A stretch of 64,000 nucleotides of DNA. It comes from Flavobacteriaceae bacterium Ga0077528. GTDB lineage: Bacteria > Bacteroidota > Bacteroidia > Flavobacteriales > Flavobacteriaceae. Location: the NCBI GenBank assembly GCA_001464475.1, contig LNDX01000001.1:864276-928275 (forward strand), written 5' to 3'. The notes beneath the pieces were generated by a model. It did not search any database, had not been told where the DNA came from, and saw nothing but the letters and a program-made list of their open reading frames with translations. The position numbers and the translations under genes are program-made. Shown here piece by piece: positions 26,333-34,806 of this stretch (position 1 is the first letter of the stretch; every line of letters starts with the position of its first letter).

Positions 26333-27070
26333 TTGTCGAAAATAAGAATACTGTTTCTCTTTTTGTTAATGATGCAATTGTCAAATGGGCAAGTTACTCC
26401 TGCGTCTAAAAAAATCAATGGAAAAGTTACAGCAGATTATAATGATTTAGAAAGTATTTACATTGTTAATTTGAAGACAGAAAAATCAACTTTAACAGAA
26501 CGCGGCGGTTATTTTTCAATTAATGCAAGTGTTGGTGATACTTTAATGTTTACTGCTGTTCAGTTTAAAAGTGTGAAAATTGCTTTGAAAGAAGAGGATT
26601 TCAATAAAGAGCTCTTATTTGTTAAAATGGAAACTTTTATTAGAGTTTTAGATGAAGTTAAGATCAATGAATATAAAGATATCAATGCAGTTTCGCTCGG
26701 AATAATTTCTTCTAAAACTAAACATTATACTCCAGCAGAAAGAAAATTGCATGAAGCCACAACAGGTTCAGGATTAGTTCCGCTGAATCCAATATTGAAT
26801 GCAATAACAGGAAGAACCAAACAACTTAAAAAGGAAGTTGAGGTGGAGAAAAAAGAGACAATGTTATCAAAAATTGAAAATTTGTATGAAGCAGAATATT
26901 TTACAGAAACGCTAAAGATTCCTAAAGATTTTGTCAAAGGATTTCAATATTATATAGTTGAAGATGCTAAATTTGTAGAAGCATTAAAAGCTAAAAATAA
27001 AACAATGGCTACTTTTATTATGAATGAATTAGCCATTATCTATAAAGATTTGATAGCTGTAAAACCATAA
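26333..27070 (+). CDS. Exported carboxypeptidase-like regulatory-domain protein, TTG start
   Basis: The frame is closed by a stop at 26321, and no ATG lies between it and the signal peptide KIRILFLFLLMMQLSNGQ, so the TTG at 26333 is the likely start. The mature part opens with a CarboxypepD-reg-like fold (INGKVTADYNDLESIYIVNLKTE, then GGYFSINASVGDTLMFTA). It continues with LDEVKINEYKDI and an extended C-terminal region of about 120 residues. Its neighbour at 27177 is a diverged paralogue with the same LDEVKI motif. The role is unknown; proteins of this kind are periplasmic or surface-bound. Confidence 0.72.
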   Translation: MSKIRILFLFLLMMQLSNGQVTPASKKINGKVTADYNDLESIYIVNLKTEKSTLTERGGYFSINASVGDTLMFTAVQFKSVKIALKEEDFNKELLFVKMETFIRVLDEVKINEYKDINAVSLGIISSKTKHYTPAERKLHEATTGSGLVPLNPILNAITGRTKQLKKEVEVEKKETMLSKIENLYEAEYFTETLKIPKDFVKGFQYYIVEDAKFVEALKAKNKTMATFIMNELAIIYKDLIAVKP

Positions 27071-27079
27071 ATTTGCTGC

Positions 27080-27179
27080 TTATGAAATCGCCATTAACAA
27101 CAAGTTTGCGTAAGCAAAAACCAATAAATAAAAAGGCGATACCATATATGACCGCTAAAAAACAACTTTTACATATATG
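27080..27179 (+). promoter_or_regulatory. Conserved structured 5' leader element, copy 2
   Basis: A TAAATTTG -7 box at 27068-27075 places the transcript start at or just before the leader. A 32-codon frame begins at 27082 and its TGA (27178-27180) overlaps the gene ATG at 27177 as ATGA. P1 is ATCGCC/GGCGAT, P2 is TTTGC-GTAA-GCAAA, and P3 pairs CATATATG with the second CATATATG that contains the gene start. The P3 strands differ from the other copies on both sides, yet still pair. Confidence 0.78.
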
Positions 27180-27968
27180 AAACGTAAATTACTAATTGTA
27201 TTCTTTTTATTTTCACTAGTTTCTTTTTCGCAAAAGGAAAGAGTTAAAATATTGAGAGCTTTAGTCGTTTCTGATTCAATTCCAGTAGAAAGAGTAACAG
27301 TAACCAATATCACTGCCGAAACAGTTGTAATTACAGACGATTTAGGACAGTTTACCATTTTTGCAAAAGAAGACGATGTTATTATGATTACTGGTGTAGC
27401 TTTTGAAACCAAACAAATTGTTTTGAAATCTTCCGATTTTGAAGAAATGATTTTGAAAATTCATATTACAGAAAAAGTAAATCAATTAGATGAAGTAAAA
27501 ATTGGTCCATACAAACTTTCAGGTGATTTGGTTTATGATGCCAAGAGAATAAAGGTTAAACCTGCTTTTAAAGTTGAATTAGAACCGATTGATTGGTCGA
27601 ATGTTGAAATTACTGGAGTGAAACCTAGAGCAGAAAATATGTTTATGCCACCTACAAGTAATGTAGCTTCTGTAGATTTGATTAAAGTTGGAAAATTAAT
27701 TACCAATTTATTCGGAAGCAGTTCAAAAAAGATTTATGTTGAAAATAAAGTTGATTTGGAAGAGTTTCAAATAGAAATCAAGAAAAGATTTTCTGATGAT
27801 TTTTTTGAAAAAACTTTAAAAATTGCCAAAACAGATAAACAACTATTTATAGATTTTTGTTTTTCAGAGGAAATCAATGAAAAGCAACTTTTTGAAATTA
27901 GCAATTCATTATCTTTAATGGAGTTTATGATTGCAAAAAGTGAAGCATTCAGAAAAATAGAACGATAA
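27177..27968 (+). CDS. Exported carboxypeptidase-like regulatory-domain protein (paralogue)
   Basis: The 263-residue protein has a signal peptide (KRKLLIVFFLFSLVSFSQ). A CarboxypepD-reg-like fold follows: VKILRALVVSDSIPVERVTVTN, then VITDDLGQFTIFAKEDDVIMITG, and LDEVKIGPYKL. It is a diverged paralogue of the product at 26333. The C-terminal half includes FEKTLKIAKTDKQLFIDFC and ends with a helical segment. Function is unknown. Its start codon lies in P3 of leader copy 2 and overlaps the stop of the leader frame. The DUF6702 gene follows after 18 bp. Confidence 0.75.
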   Translation: MKRKLLIVFFLFSLVSFSQKERVKILRALVVSDSIPVERVTVTNITAETVVITDDLGQFTIFAKEDDVIMITGVAFETKQIVLKSSDFEEMILKIHITEKVNQLDEVKIGPYKLSGDLVYDAKRIKVKPAFKVELEPIDWSNVEITGVKPRAENMFMPPTSNVASVDLIKVGKLITNLFGSSSKKIYVENKVDLEEFQIEIKKRFSDDFFEKTLKIAKTDKQLFIDFCFSEEINEKQLFEISNSLSLMEFMIAKSEAFRKIER

Positions 27969-27986
27969 AATCACTACTTTTGAATT

Positions 27987-28487
27987 ATGATAAAAGCATT
28001 TAGGACTACTTTATTTTTGGTTTTATTTTTTGGTTTGTCTTCAATGGCAATGCACAAATTTTACGTATCCATATATCAAGTTAATTATGCTCCAAAAAAG
28101 AAAATGATTCAAATAACAAGCAGATTGTTTATTGATGACGTGAACGATGCTTTAGAGAAAAAATTTAAAAAAAGAACTTATTTTGCTTTAGAAAACGAAA
28201 CTCCTGAAGATGAGGTTTACTTAAAAAAATACTTTACAGAAAAGTTTATAATTAAAGTAAATGGAGTTTCTAAAACTCTAAATTATCTAAGCAAAGACAT
28301 TGATGGCAATGTTGTAATATGTTATTTCAGTGTAAAGGATTTGCCAAAAATTTCTTCAGTAGCGATTGAGAATAGTGCCTTGATGGAATTGAATGAGGAG
28401 CAACAAAATATTATTCAAGCCAATATCAATGGAGAAAAGCAAAGTTTGCTTCTAACTTCAGAAAACTTTAAAGGAATGTTAAAATAA
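27987..28487 (+). CDS. DUF6702 family exported protein
   Basis: The 166-residue protein has an N-terminal hydrophobic signal (TTLFLVLFFGLSSMAMHKFYVS). The following region, IYQVNYAPKKKMIQITSRLFIDDVNDALEKKF, is characteristic of DUF6702, which often sits next to M1 peptidase genes in Flavobacteria. No catalytic motif is seen. It is expected to lie in the periplasm or be membrane-associated. It follows the paralogue gene by 18 bp and precedes leader copy 3 and the M1 peptidase. Confidence 0.75.
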   Translation: MIKAFRTTLFLVLFFGLSSMAMHKFYVSIYQVNYAPKKKMIQITSRLFIDDVNDALEKKFKKRTYFALENETPEDEVYLKKYFTEKFIIKVNGVSKTLNYLSKDIDGNVVICYFSVKDLPKISSVAIENSALMELNEEQQNIIQANINGEKQSLLLTSENFKGMLK

Positions 28488-28545
28488 TTCCAATACCTTA
28501 TAGTTATATCAAAAAAAGTTACTTTTATGCCTTAAATTATTTTAG

Positions 28546-28645
28546 GTATGAAATCGCTATTATCATCATGTTTGCGAAAGCAAACACCAATTAATAAAAA
28601 TGCGATACCATATGTTACCTCTAAAAAATAAAATATAAACATATG
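28546..28645 (+). promoter_or_regulatory. Conserved structured 5' leader element, copy 3
   Basis: The leader frame starts at 28548 (27 codons, MKSLLSSCLRKQTPINK onward) and stops at 28629-28631, 12 nt before the gene ATG at 28643. P1 is ATCGC/GCGAT (the sixth pair is lost), P2 is TGTTTGC-GAAA-GCAAACA with a GNRA loop, and P3 pairs CATATGTT with AACATATG, covering the gene start. The A-rich ribosome site lies in the P3 loop. Confidence 0.8.
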
Positions 28646-30892
28646 AGATTCAATTATGCTATTTTAAACTTTGGTTTATTGTTGTTCACAGTAGGAAGCT
28701 TTGCTCAAGAAGCGCCAAAAGCAACTCCATCTTCCGAGAGAAATCCAGATAAATTCAAACAAATGTATGATTTATTGGCAACTCCCAATATGTATCGAAC
28801 AGCATCTGGAGCACCAGGTCCAGAATATTATCAGCAACAAGCCGATTATAAAATCAATGTTGAATTGGATGATAAAAATACCAAATTATATGGTCAAGAA
28901 ACTATTACTTATACAAATAACGCTAAGGAATCATTAGATTATTTATGGTTACAATTGGATCAAAATCAACAATCTAGAAAATCGCTTTCGCCACTTGTAA
29001 ATGGAGAAAAGACGGATCCTGCAATGGGAGTTCAAGGATTTTCAAGAAAATACTTAGAAGAAAAATTTGATGGCGGTTTCAATATTGAGTTTGTAAAAGA
29101 TGCTACTGGCAAACCAATGCAATACACCATCAATCAAACGATGATGCGTATTGAATTACCAAAAGTTTTAAAGCATAAAGAAAAAATTACCTTTTCAATA
29201 AAATGGTGGTACAACATCAATAACTATTTGTTAGATGGCGGACGTTCAGGATACGAGCATTTCGATAAAGATGGAAACAACTTGTACATTCTAGCTCAGT
29301 TTTATCCAAGAATGGCAGTGTATAATGATGTAGAAGGATGGCAAAATCAACAATTTTGGGGTTCAGGAGAATTCACACTTCCTTTTGGAAATTTTGAAGT
29401 TAATATAACTGTTCCGGCAGACCACATAATGGAAGCAACTGGAACTTTATTAAATAGACAAGAAGTTTTTACTACAGCTCAACTTGCAAGATTAGCAATT
29501 GCAGAAAAAACTTTTGACAAACCAGTTGTAGTAGTTACTCAAGAAGAAGCTGAAGCAGCAGAAAAAGGTTTCTCTGACAAGAAAAAAACATGGAAATTCA
29601 AAGCAGAAAACGTTCGTGATTTCGGAATTGCAACTTCTAGAAAGTTCATCTATGATGCAATGGCTGTCAAATTAAATTCTAAAACAGCAATGGCAGTTTC
29701 GGTTTATCCAAAAGAAGGAAATCCGCTTTGGGGTGAATATTCTACTAGAGCAGTGGCACATACTTTAAAAAGTTATTCTAATCATACTTTTGATTATCCT
29801 TATCCAAAAGCGGTTTCTGTTCACGCACAAGATCAAGGAATGGAGTATCCAATGATTTGTTGGAACTGGGGAAGACCAGATGCAGATGGTAAATATTCTG
29901 ATAGAGTTAAAAACGGAATGATAAGTGTAATTGTGCATGAAGTTGGACATAATTTCTTTCCAATGATTGTAAATTCTGATGAGCGTCAATGGACTTGGAT
30001 GGATGAAGGTTTAAATTCTTTTATGGAATATATGGCTTTAATGGAATGGGATCCAAACTTTCCAGCAGATAGAGGTCCGGCAAAAAATATCGTTCCTTAC
30101 ATGAGTGGCGATCAAAAAGGTCTTGAACCAATTATGTCAAATTCTGAAAGTATTCGTCAATTTGGAAATAATGCTTACGGAAAACCTGCTGCTGGATTGA
30201 ACATTCTTCGTGAAACAATTATGGGTAGAGAATTATTTGATTATGCTTTTAAAACTTACGCTAATAGATGGAAGTTTAAGCATCCAACACCAGAAGATTT
30301 CTTTAGAACTATGGAAGATGCTTCGGCGTTTGATTTAGATTGGTTTTGGAGAGGATGGTTTTATACAACCGATAATAATGACATCGGAATAAAAGAAGTT
30401 AAAAAATTCTTTGTTAGCAATGAACCAACTAAAGAAGTAGAAGAGTTCATGAAGAAAAGACGTCGTAGAAATTCAAATTCTGGACCAATGGTTTATATGG
30501 TTGCTGATGGAAGTGAAGATTACAAGCCAGAAATGAACAAACCTTTTCAAATTAAAGATTTTCAAGCTCTTGATGAGTATGTAAATAAAACTTTTTCTGC
30601 AGAAGAGAAAGCAAAATTGAAAGATCCAAAGTATTTCTATCAAGTAACTTTTGATAAACCAGGAGGATTAGTTATGCCAATTATCGTTGAATTAACTTTT
30701 GAAGATGGTACAACTGAAATTCAAAAATTCCCAGCTCAGATTTGGAGAATGAATGATAAAGAAGTAAGTAGAACTTTTGCAACACAAAAAGCAATTACTA
30801 AAATAGTTCTTGATCCAAAATTAGAAACTGCAGATGTTGATACAGCAAATAATACTTGGCCAAAAGCAGAAGTAAAATCTAAATTTGACTAA
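28643..30892 (+). CDS. M1 family zinc aminopeptidase, exported
   Basis: The 749-residue protein has a signal peptide ending near residue 21 (TVGSFAQ). The zinc motif HExxH is H432-E-V-G-H436, with the third ligand E455 in WMDEGLNSFMEY. The exopeptidase motif appears as QGMEYPM near residue 397, instead of the classical GAMEN. The basic stretch MKKRRRRNSNSG sits in the C-terminal part. It probably trims peptides outside the inner membrane. It follows leader copy 3 and ends at the tatA promoter. Two-domain M1 enzymes of this length are common in Flavobacteria. Confidence 0.92.
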   Translation: MRFNYAILNFGLLLFTVGSFAQEAPKATPSSERNPDKFKQMYDLLATPNMYRTASGAPGPEYYQQQADYKINVELDDKNTKLYGQETITYTNNAKESLDYLWLQLDQNQQSRKSLSPLVNGEKTDPAMGVQGFSRKYLEEKFDGGFNIEFVKDATGKPMQYTINQTMMRIELPKVLKHKEKITFSIKWWYNINNYLLDGGRSGYEHFDKDGNNLYILAQFYPRMAVYNDVEGWQNQQFWGSGEFTLPFGNFEVNITVPADHIMEATGTLLNRQEVFTTAQLARLAIAEKTFDKPVVVVTQEEAEAAEKGFSDKKKTWKFKAENVRDFGIATSRKFIYDAMAVKLNSKTAMAVSVYPKEGNPLWGEYSTRAVAHTLKSYSNHTFDYPYPKAVSVHAQDQGMEYPMICWNWGRPDADGKYSDRVKNGMISVIVHEVGHNFFPMIVNSDERQWTWMDEGLNSFMEYMALMEWDPNFPADRGPAKNIVPYMSGDQKGLEPIMSNSESIRQFGNNAYGKPAAGLNILRETIMGRELFDYAFKTYANRWKFKHPTPEDFFRTMEDASAFDLDWFWRGWFYTTDNNDIGIKEVKKFFVSNEPTKEVEEFMKKRRRRNSNSGPMVYMVADGSEDYKPEMNKPFQIKDFQALDEYVNKTFSAEEKAKLKDPKYFYQVTFDKPGGLVMPIIVELTFEDGTTEIQKFPAQIWRMNDKEVSRTFATQKAITKIVLDPKLETADVDTANNTWPKAEVKSKFD

Positions 30893-30931
30893 GAACTTTG
30901 TAACTTTGCAAATCAATAAAAAGAAAAGAAT

Positions 30932-31288
30932 ATGTTTGGAATAGGTGGAGGCGAATTAATTTTCATCATTTTTATAGCTCTTATGCTTTTTGGAACAGAC
31001 AAAATACCAGAAGCAGCAAGAACCTTTGGAAAAGTTATGGCCAATTTAAAGCACGCCACGAATGAAATTAAAACTGAAATTCAAAAGAGTGCGGATGTCG
31101 AAGAAATAAATTCCTCTTTTAAGCAAGTAACTTCTTCCTTCACAGAAGAAGTAGATAAAGTAAAAGAAAGCGTTTCGGTTACTCCACCAGATTTTACTTC
31201 TAATACTTTAACTGATGCCACTTCGGGTATCAATGAAATTAAAGAAGATTTAGAAAGTCTAACCGGACCTATAAAAAGACAAAGGTAA
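30932..31288 (+). CDS. tatA: Sec-independent translocase protein TatA/TatE type
   Basis: TatA forms the pore of the twin-arginine pathway that exports folded proteins. The 118-residue protein has one N-terminal membrane helix (GGGELIFIIFIALMLFG), then the FG motif hinge DKIPEAARTFGKVMANLK, an amphipathic helix and a polar tail. This layout is diagnostic. A TAACTTTG -7 box at 30901-30908 lies just past the M1 stop codon. The next gene overlaps it by one base. The tatC partner is not in the window. Confidence 0.92.
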   Translation: MFGIGGGELIFIIFIALMLFGTDKIPEAARTFGKVMANLKHATNEIKTEIQKSADVEEINSSFKQVTSSFTEEVDKVKESVSVTPPDFTSNTLTDATSGINEIKEDLESLTGPIKRQR

Positions 31289-31842
31289 TGCTCGAAAAAA
31301 TCATTGCGATAGACAAAGATTTATTGGTCTTCTTAAACGGATTAGGCTCCGAATCGTTTGATGGATTTTGGTTGATAATTACCAAACAAGTTTATTGGAC
31401 ACCTTATTTTCTTCTAGTTTTTTATTTTTTGGCAAAGAAAATAGGTTGGAAAAACTTTCTAATAGCTTTGGTATTCATCGCATTGTTAATTTTAGTAAGC
31501 GATCAAACATCCAATTTTTTTAAAAATCATTTTCAACGATTGCGTCCTTGTAACGACTTAGATTTGAAAAATATTATTAGAATCGTAAAACCAAGTGATT
31601 CCTATAGTTTTTTTTCAGGTCATGCAACCAATTCAATGGCTACAACTGTTTTTGTGTTTTTAATAATCAGAAGATATTACAAGTATGCTTTATTGTTATT
31701 CTTGTTTCCGCTAATATTTGCATTCAGTAGAATTTATCTTGGACTACATTTTCCAACAGACATTCTAACAGGATATGCTTTTGGAGCTACTTTCGGATTT
31801 GTTTTCTATAAAATATATCAGAAGTATATTCTAAAGGATTAA
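31288..31842 (+). CDS. PAP2-family membrane phosphatase
   Basis: The 184-residue integral membrane protein has the three PAP2 signatures: the KNHFQRLRPC type motif near residue 85, YSFFSGHATNSMA near residue 108 and SRIYLGLHFPTDILTG near residue 148. These hold the catalytic histidines and the phosphate-binding arginine. In bacteria such enzymes act on undecaprenyl pyrophosphate or phosphatidyl phosphates at the outer face of the inner membrane. It overlaps tatA by one base and converges on the O-methyltransferase gene with a 4-bp overlap. Confidence 0.9.
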   Translation: MLEKIIAIDKDLLVFLNGLGSESFDGFWLIITKQVYWTPYFLLVFYFLAKKIGWKNFLIALVFIALLILVSDQTSNFFKNHFQRLRPCNDLDLKNIIRIVKPSDSYSFFSGHATNSMATTVFVFLIIRRYYKYALLLFLFPLIFAFSRIYLGLHFPTDILTGYAFGATFGFVFYKIYQKYILKD

Positions 31843-32480
31843 AGCACTCTTGAAACAGTCAATCCATCGCGTATAGGAAGTAAAACGGTTTCAACCCTTT
31901 CATCGTTATTAACTAATTGATTGTATTCCAAAAGTATTTTGGTACTCATATCTTTCGGATTCAGTTCTTCTAAAACTTTTCCACTCCAAAGTACATTATC
32001 AGATAAAATAATTCCGCCTTTGTTCATTATTGGAATAATCATGTTGAAATAATTGATGTAGTTTTCTTTGTCAGCATCAATAAAAACCAAATCATATTTC
32101 TTATTTAACGTAGGAATAATTTCTAAAGCATCACCTAGATGTGCAAAGATTTGTCCTTTCCAAGGTGATAAATCAAAGTATTTTTGTTGTATAGACACCA
32201 ATTCCTCTTTTATGTCTATTGTGTCTAATGTGCCTTCTTTTTGCATTCCTTCAGCTAAACATAATGCTGCATAACCAGTATAAGTTCCAATTTCTAGAAT
32301 GTTTTTTGGATTAATAATTTTTGACAACATACTCAAGACTCTTCCTTGAAAATGGCCACTCAACATTCTAGGTTGTAATATTTTTTGATGGGTTTCTTTA
32401 AATAATTTCACCAACAATTCAGGCTCATTTTGTGAATGTTGCTCAACGTAATTTTCTAATTCTTCTGATATGAAATGCAT
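31839..32480 (-). CDS. SAM-dependent O-methyltransferase (caffeoyl-CoA type family)
   Basis: The 213-residue protein fits the O-methyltransferase family 3. ILEIGTYTGYAALCLAEGM binds SAM, YDLVFIDADKENYINYF carries the metal-binding Asp, and KGGIILSDNVLWSGKV is the conserved post-motif. Bacterial members methylate catechol-like small molecules, and the actual substrate is unknown. A TAATTTTG -7 box lies on the minus strand at 32504-32497, and the promoter is divergent from that of rlmN. Confidence 0.9.
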   Translation of the reverse strand: MHFISEELENYVEQHSQNEPELLVKLFKETHQKILQPRMLSGHFQGRVLSMLSKIINPKNILEIGTYTGYAALCLAEGMQKEGTLDTIDIKEELVSIQQKYFDLSPWKGQIFAHLGDALEIIPTLNKKYDLVFIDADKENYINYFNMIIPIMNKGGIILSDNVLWSGKVLEELNPKDMSTKILLEYNQLVNNDERVETVLLPIRDGLTVSRVL

Positions 32481-32556
32481 GATGCTATATTTTATGCAAA
32501 ATTACAAATTACAATAGACAAATGACCAAATCAACAAATTGTTTTACCTTTGCACC

Positions 32557-33594
32557 ATGATTGAGAAAAAAGACATTCGAACTATAACTAAAGAACAACT
32601 TCGTGAATTTTTTGTTGCCAATGGCGATAAAGCTTTTCGTGGAAATCAAGTTTATGAATGGCTTTGGAGCAAAGGAGCACATTCCTTTGAAGATATGACT
32701 AATGTTTCCAAAGAAACTCGTGCTATGCTTGAAGCAAATTTTGTAATCAATCATATCAAAGTCGACACTATGCAACGTAGTGAAGATGGAACAGTTAAAA
32801 ATGCTGTCCGACTTCACGATGGTTTAATTGTAGAATCGGTTTTAATTCCAACAAATACTAGAACAACAGCTTGTGTTTCATCGCAAGTTGGTTGCAGTTT
32901 AGATTGTAATTTTTGTGCGACTGCTCGATTAAAAAGAATGCGAAATCTAGAACCAGGCGAAATTTACGACCAAGTTCTTGCAATTGATAACGAAAGTAAA
33001 ATTTATCACAATCGACCACTTTCTAATATTGTTTTCATGGGAATGGGAGAACCATTAATGAACTATAACAACGTAATCAAAGCCATAGACATGATTACTT
33101 CAGATGAAGGTTTAGGGATGTCACCAAAAAGAATCACGGTTTCAACATCAGGAATTCCTAAAATGATTAAGAAAATGGCTGATGACGAAGTGAAATTCAA
33201 ATTGGCAGTTTCTTTACATTCTGCAATTGATGAGGTTCGAGCGCGAATCATGCCTTTCAGTAAAAATTTTCCATTAGCAGATTTGCGTGAATCTTTAGAA
33301 TATTGGTACAAGAAAACTAAAAGTAAAATCACCTACGAATATGTAGTTTGGAAAGGAATAAACGATAATAAAGAAGCAGTTGATGCTTTAGTAAAATTTT
33401 GTAAGTATGTTCCTTGTAAGGTCAATCTTATCGAATACAATCCTATTGACGATGGCGAATTCCAACAAGCATCAGATGAAGCTATAAATCTTTACATCAA
33501 AGAGCTTTCTAAGTATGATATCGTAGCTAAAGTAAGAAGAAGTCGTGGTAAAGATATTGATGCAGCCTGTGGGCAATTAGCCAACAAATCATAA
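32557..33594 (+). CDS. rlmN: 23S rRNA (adenine2503-C2) / tRNA methyltransferase
   Basis: RlmN is a radical-SAM enzyme that methylates A2503 of 23S rRNA and A37 of some tRNAs. The CxxxCxxC cluster motif is CSLDCNFC, followed by ATARLKRMRNL; MGMGEPLMNYNNV and the late cysteine in DIDAACGQL complete the active site. The ATG at 32557 is chosen over a TTG at 32539 because a TACCTTTG -7 box (32545-32552) lies between them and ends four bases before the ATG. The message is therefore probably nearly leaderless. Confidence 0.95.
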   Translation: MIEKKDIRTITKEQLREFFVANGDKAFRGNQVYEWLWSKGAHSFEDMTNVSKETRAMLEANFVINHIKVDTMQRSEDGTVKNAVRLHDGLIVESVLIPTNTRTTACVSSQVGCSLDCNFCATARLKRMRNLEPGEIYDQVLAIDNESKIYHNRPLSNIVFMGMGEPLMNYNNVIKAIDMITSDEGLGMSPKRITVSTSGIPKMIKKMADDEVKFKLAVSLHSAIDEVRARIMPFSKNFPLADLRESLEYWYKKTKSKITYEYVVWKGINDNKEAVDALVKFCKYVPCKVNLIEYNPIDDGEFQQASDEAINLYIKELSKYDIVAKVRRSRGKDIDAACGQLANKS

Positions 33595-33619
33595 ATTTTT
33601 TATAAGCTTAACACCATCT

Positions 33620-33651
33620 TTTGTGAAGTATTTTCAATTTAACTACCTTTG
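33620..33651 (+). promoter_or_regulatory. Promoter giving a near-leaderless polyprenyl synthase mRNA
   Basis: TTTG at 33620-33623, a 20-nt spacer and TACCTTTG at 33644-33651 match the consensus. The ATG at 33658 follows only six bases later, so the transcript should begin at or beside the start codon. Confidence 0.65.
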
Positions 33652-33657
33652 AAACCA

Positions 33658-34635
33658 ATGAATATCACTTCGCAAATAAAACAACCTATTCTGCAAGAAA
33701 TGGAACTTTTCGAGAAAAAGTTCTACGAATCGATGTCTTCTAAAGTAGCGTTGTTAAATAGAATCACCTATTATATTGTAAACAGAAAAGGAAAACAAAT
33801 GCGACCAATGTTTGTTTTCTTAACTGCAAAAATGATTTCTGGCGGAAGTGTTGAAGAAAGAACCTATCGTGGCGCATGTGTAATTGAATTGATTCACACC
33901 GCAACTTTGGTTCACGATGATGTTGTTGATGATAGTAATAGAAGAAGAGGTTTTTTCTCAATAAATGCACTTTGGAAAAACAAAATTGCAGTCCTTGTTG
34001 GAGATTATTTACTTTCAAAAGGTTTATTGCTTTCTATCGATTATGGTGATTTTGATTTACTTCGAATAATTTCTGTTGCGGTAAGAGAAATGAGTGAAGG
34101 TGAATTACTTCAAATTGAAAAAGCAAGACGTTTAGATATTACTGAAGATATTTACTACGAAATCATTCGTCAAAAAACAGCTACACTTATTGCTGCTTGT
34201 TGTGCACTTGGAGCTCGTTCGGTTTCGGAAGATGAAGCTCAAGTTGAAACCATGCGTAAATTTGGCGAACTTATCGGAATGGCTTTTCAAATAAAAGATG
34301 ACTTATTTGATTATACCGACGAAGCCATTGGAAAACCAACAGGAATTGACATCAAAGAACAAAAAATGACTTTACCACTAATTTATGCTTTAAACAATTG
34401 TTCCGATAAAGAAAAAAGTTGGTGCATCAACTCCATAAAAAACCACAATAAAGACAAAAAGCGAGTTAAAGAAGTCATCCAATTTGTAAAAGACAAAAAC
34501 GGACTTACTTACGCCGAACAAAAAATGGAACAATTCCAACAAGAAGCTCTTGCTTTAATACAAAACTTCCCAAATTCTACCTATAAAGATAGTTTGACCT
34601 TAATGGTAAACTACGTTATTGAAAGAAAAAAATAA
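33658..34635 (+). CDS. Polyprenyl diphosphate synthase (trans-type)
   Basis: The enzyme condenses isopentenyl diphosphate onto allylic diphosphates to make the side chain of menaquinone. The 325-residue protein has the first aspartate-rich motif HDDVVDDSNRRRG near residue 80 and the second, IKDDLFDYTDEAIGKPTG. ERTYRGACVIELIHTATL precedes the first motif as usual. Product length cannot be read reliably; an octaprenyl or hexaprenyl product would fit Flavobacteria. The ATG at 33658 is preferred to the TTG at 33649, which is part of the -7 box. Confidence 0.9.
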   Translation: MNITSQIKQPILQEMELFEKKFYESMSSKVALLNRITYYIVNRKGKQMRPMFVFLTAKMISGGSVEERTYRGACVIELIHTATLVHDDVVDDSNRRRGFFSINALWKNKIAVLVGDYLLSKGLLLSIDYGDFDLLRIISVAVREMSEGELLQIEKARRLDITEDIYYEIIRQKTATLIAACCALGARSVSEDEAQVETMRKFGELIGMAFQIKDDLFDYTDEAIGKPTGIDIKEQKMTLPLIYALNNCSDKEKSWCINSIKNHNKDKKRVKEVIQFVKDKNGLTYAEQKMEQFQQEALALIQNFPNSTYKDSLTLMVNYVIERKK

Positions 34636-34806
34636 TTTTATTTCATTTGTAAAGTATTGATTTTATTCGCATTTACAATTTTACAATTATTTTTTTTCAA
34701 AAAAATTTACTTTTGATGCAACCATTTTGCAACTACATTCGTCTATGCTAATAGAAGACTTAAGTAATCTGAAAATCTAATATTCTAAGAAGTCTAATAA
34801 TCTAAA

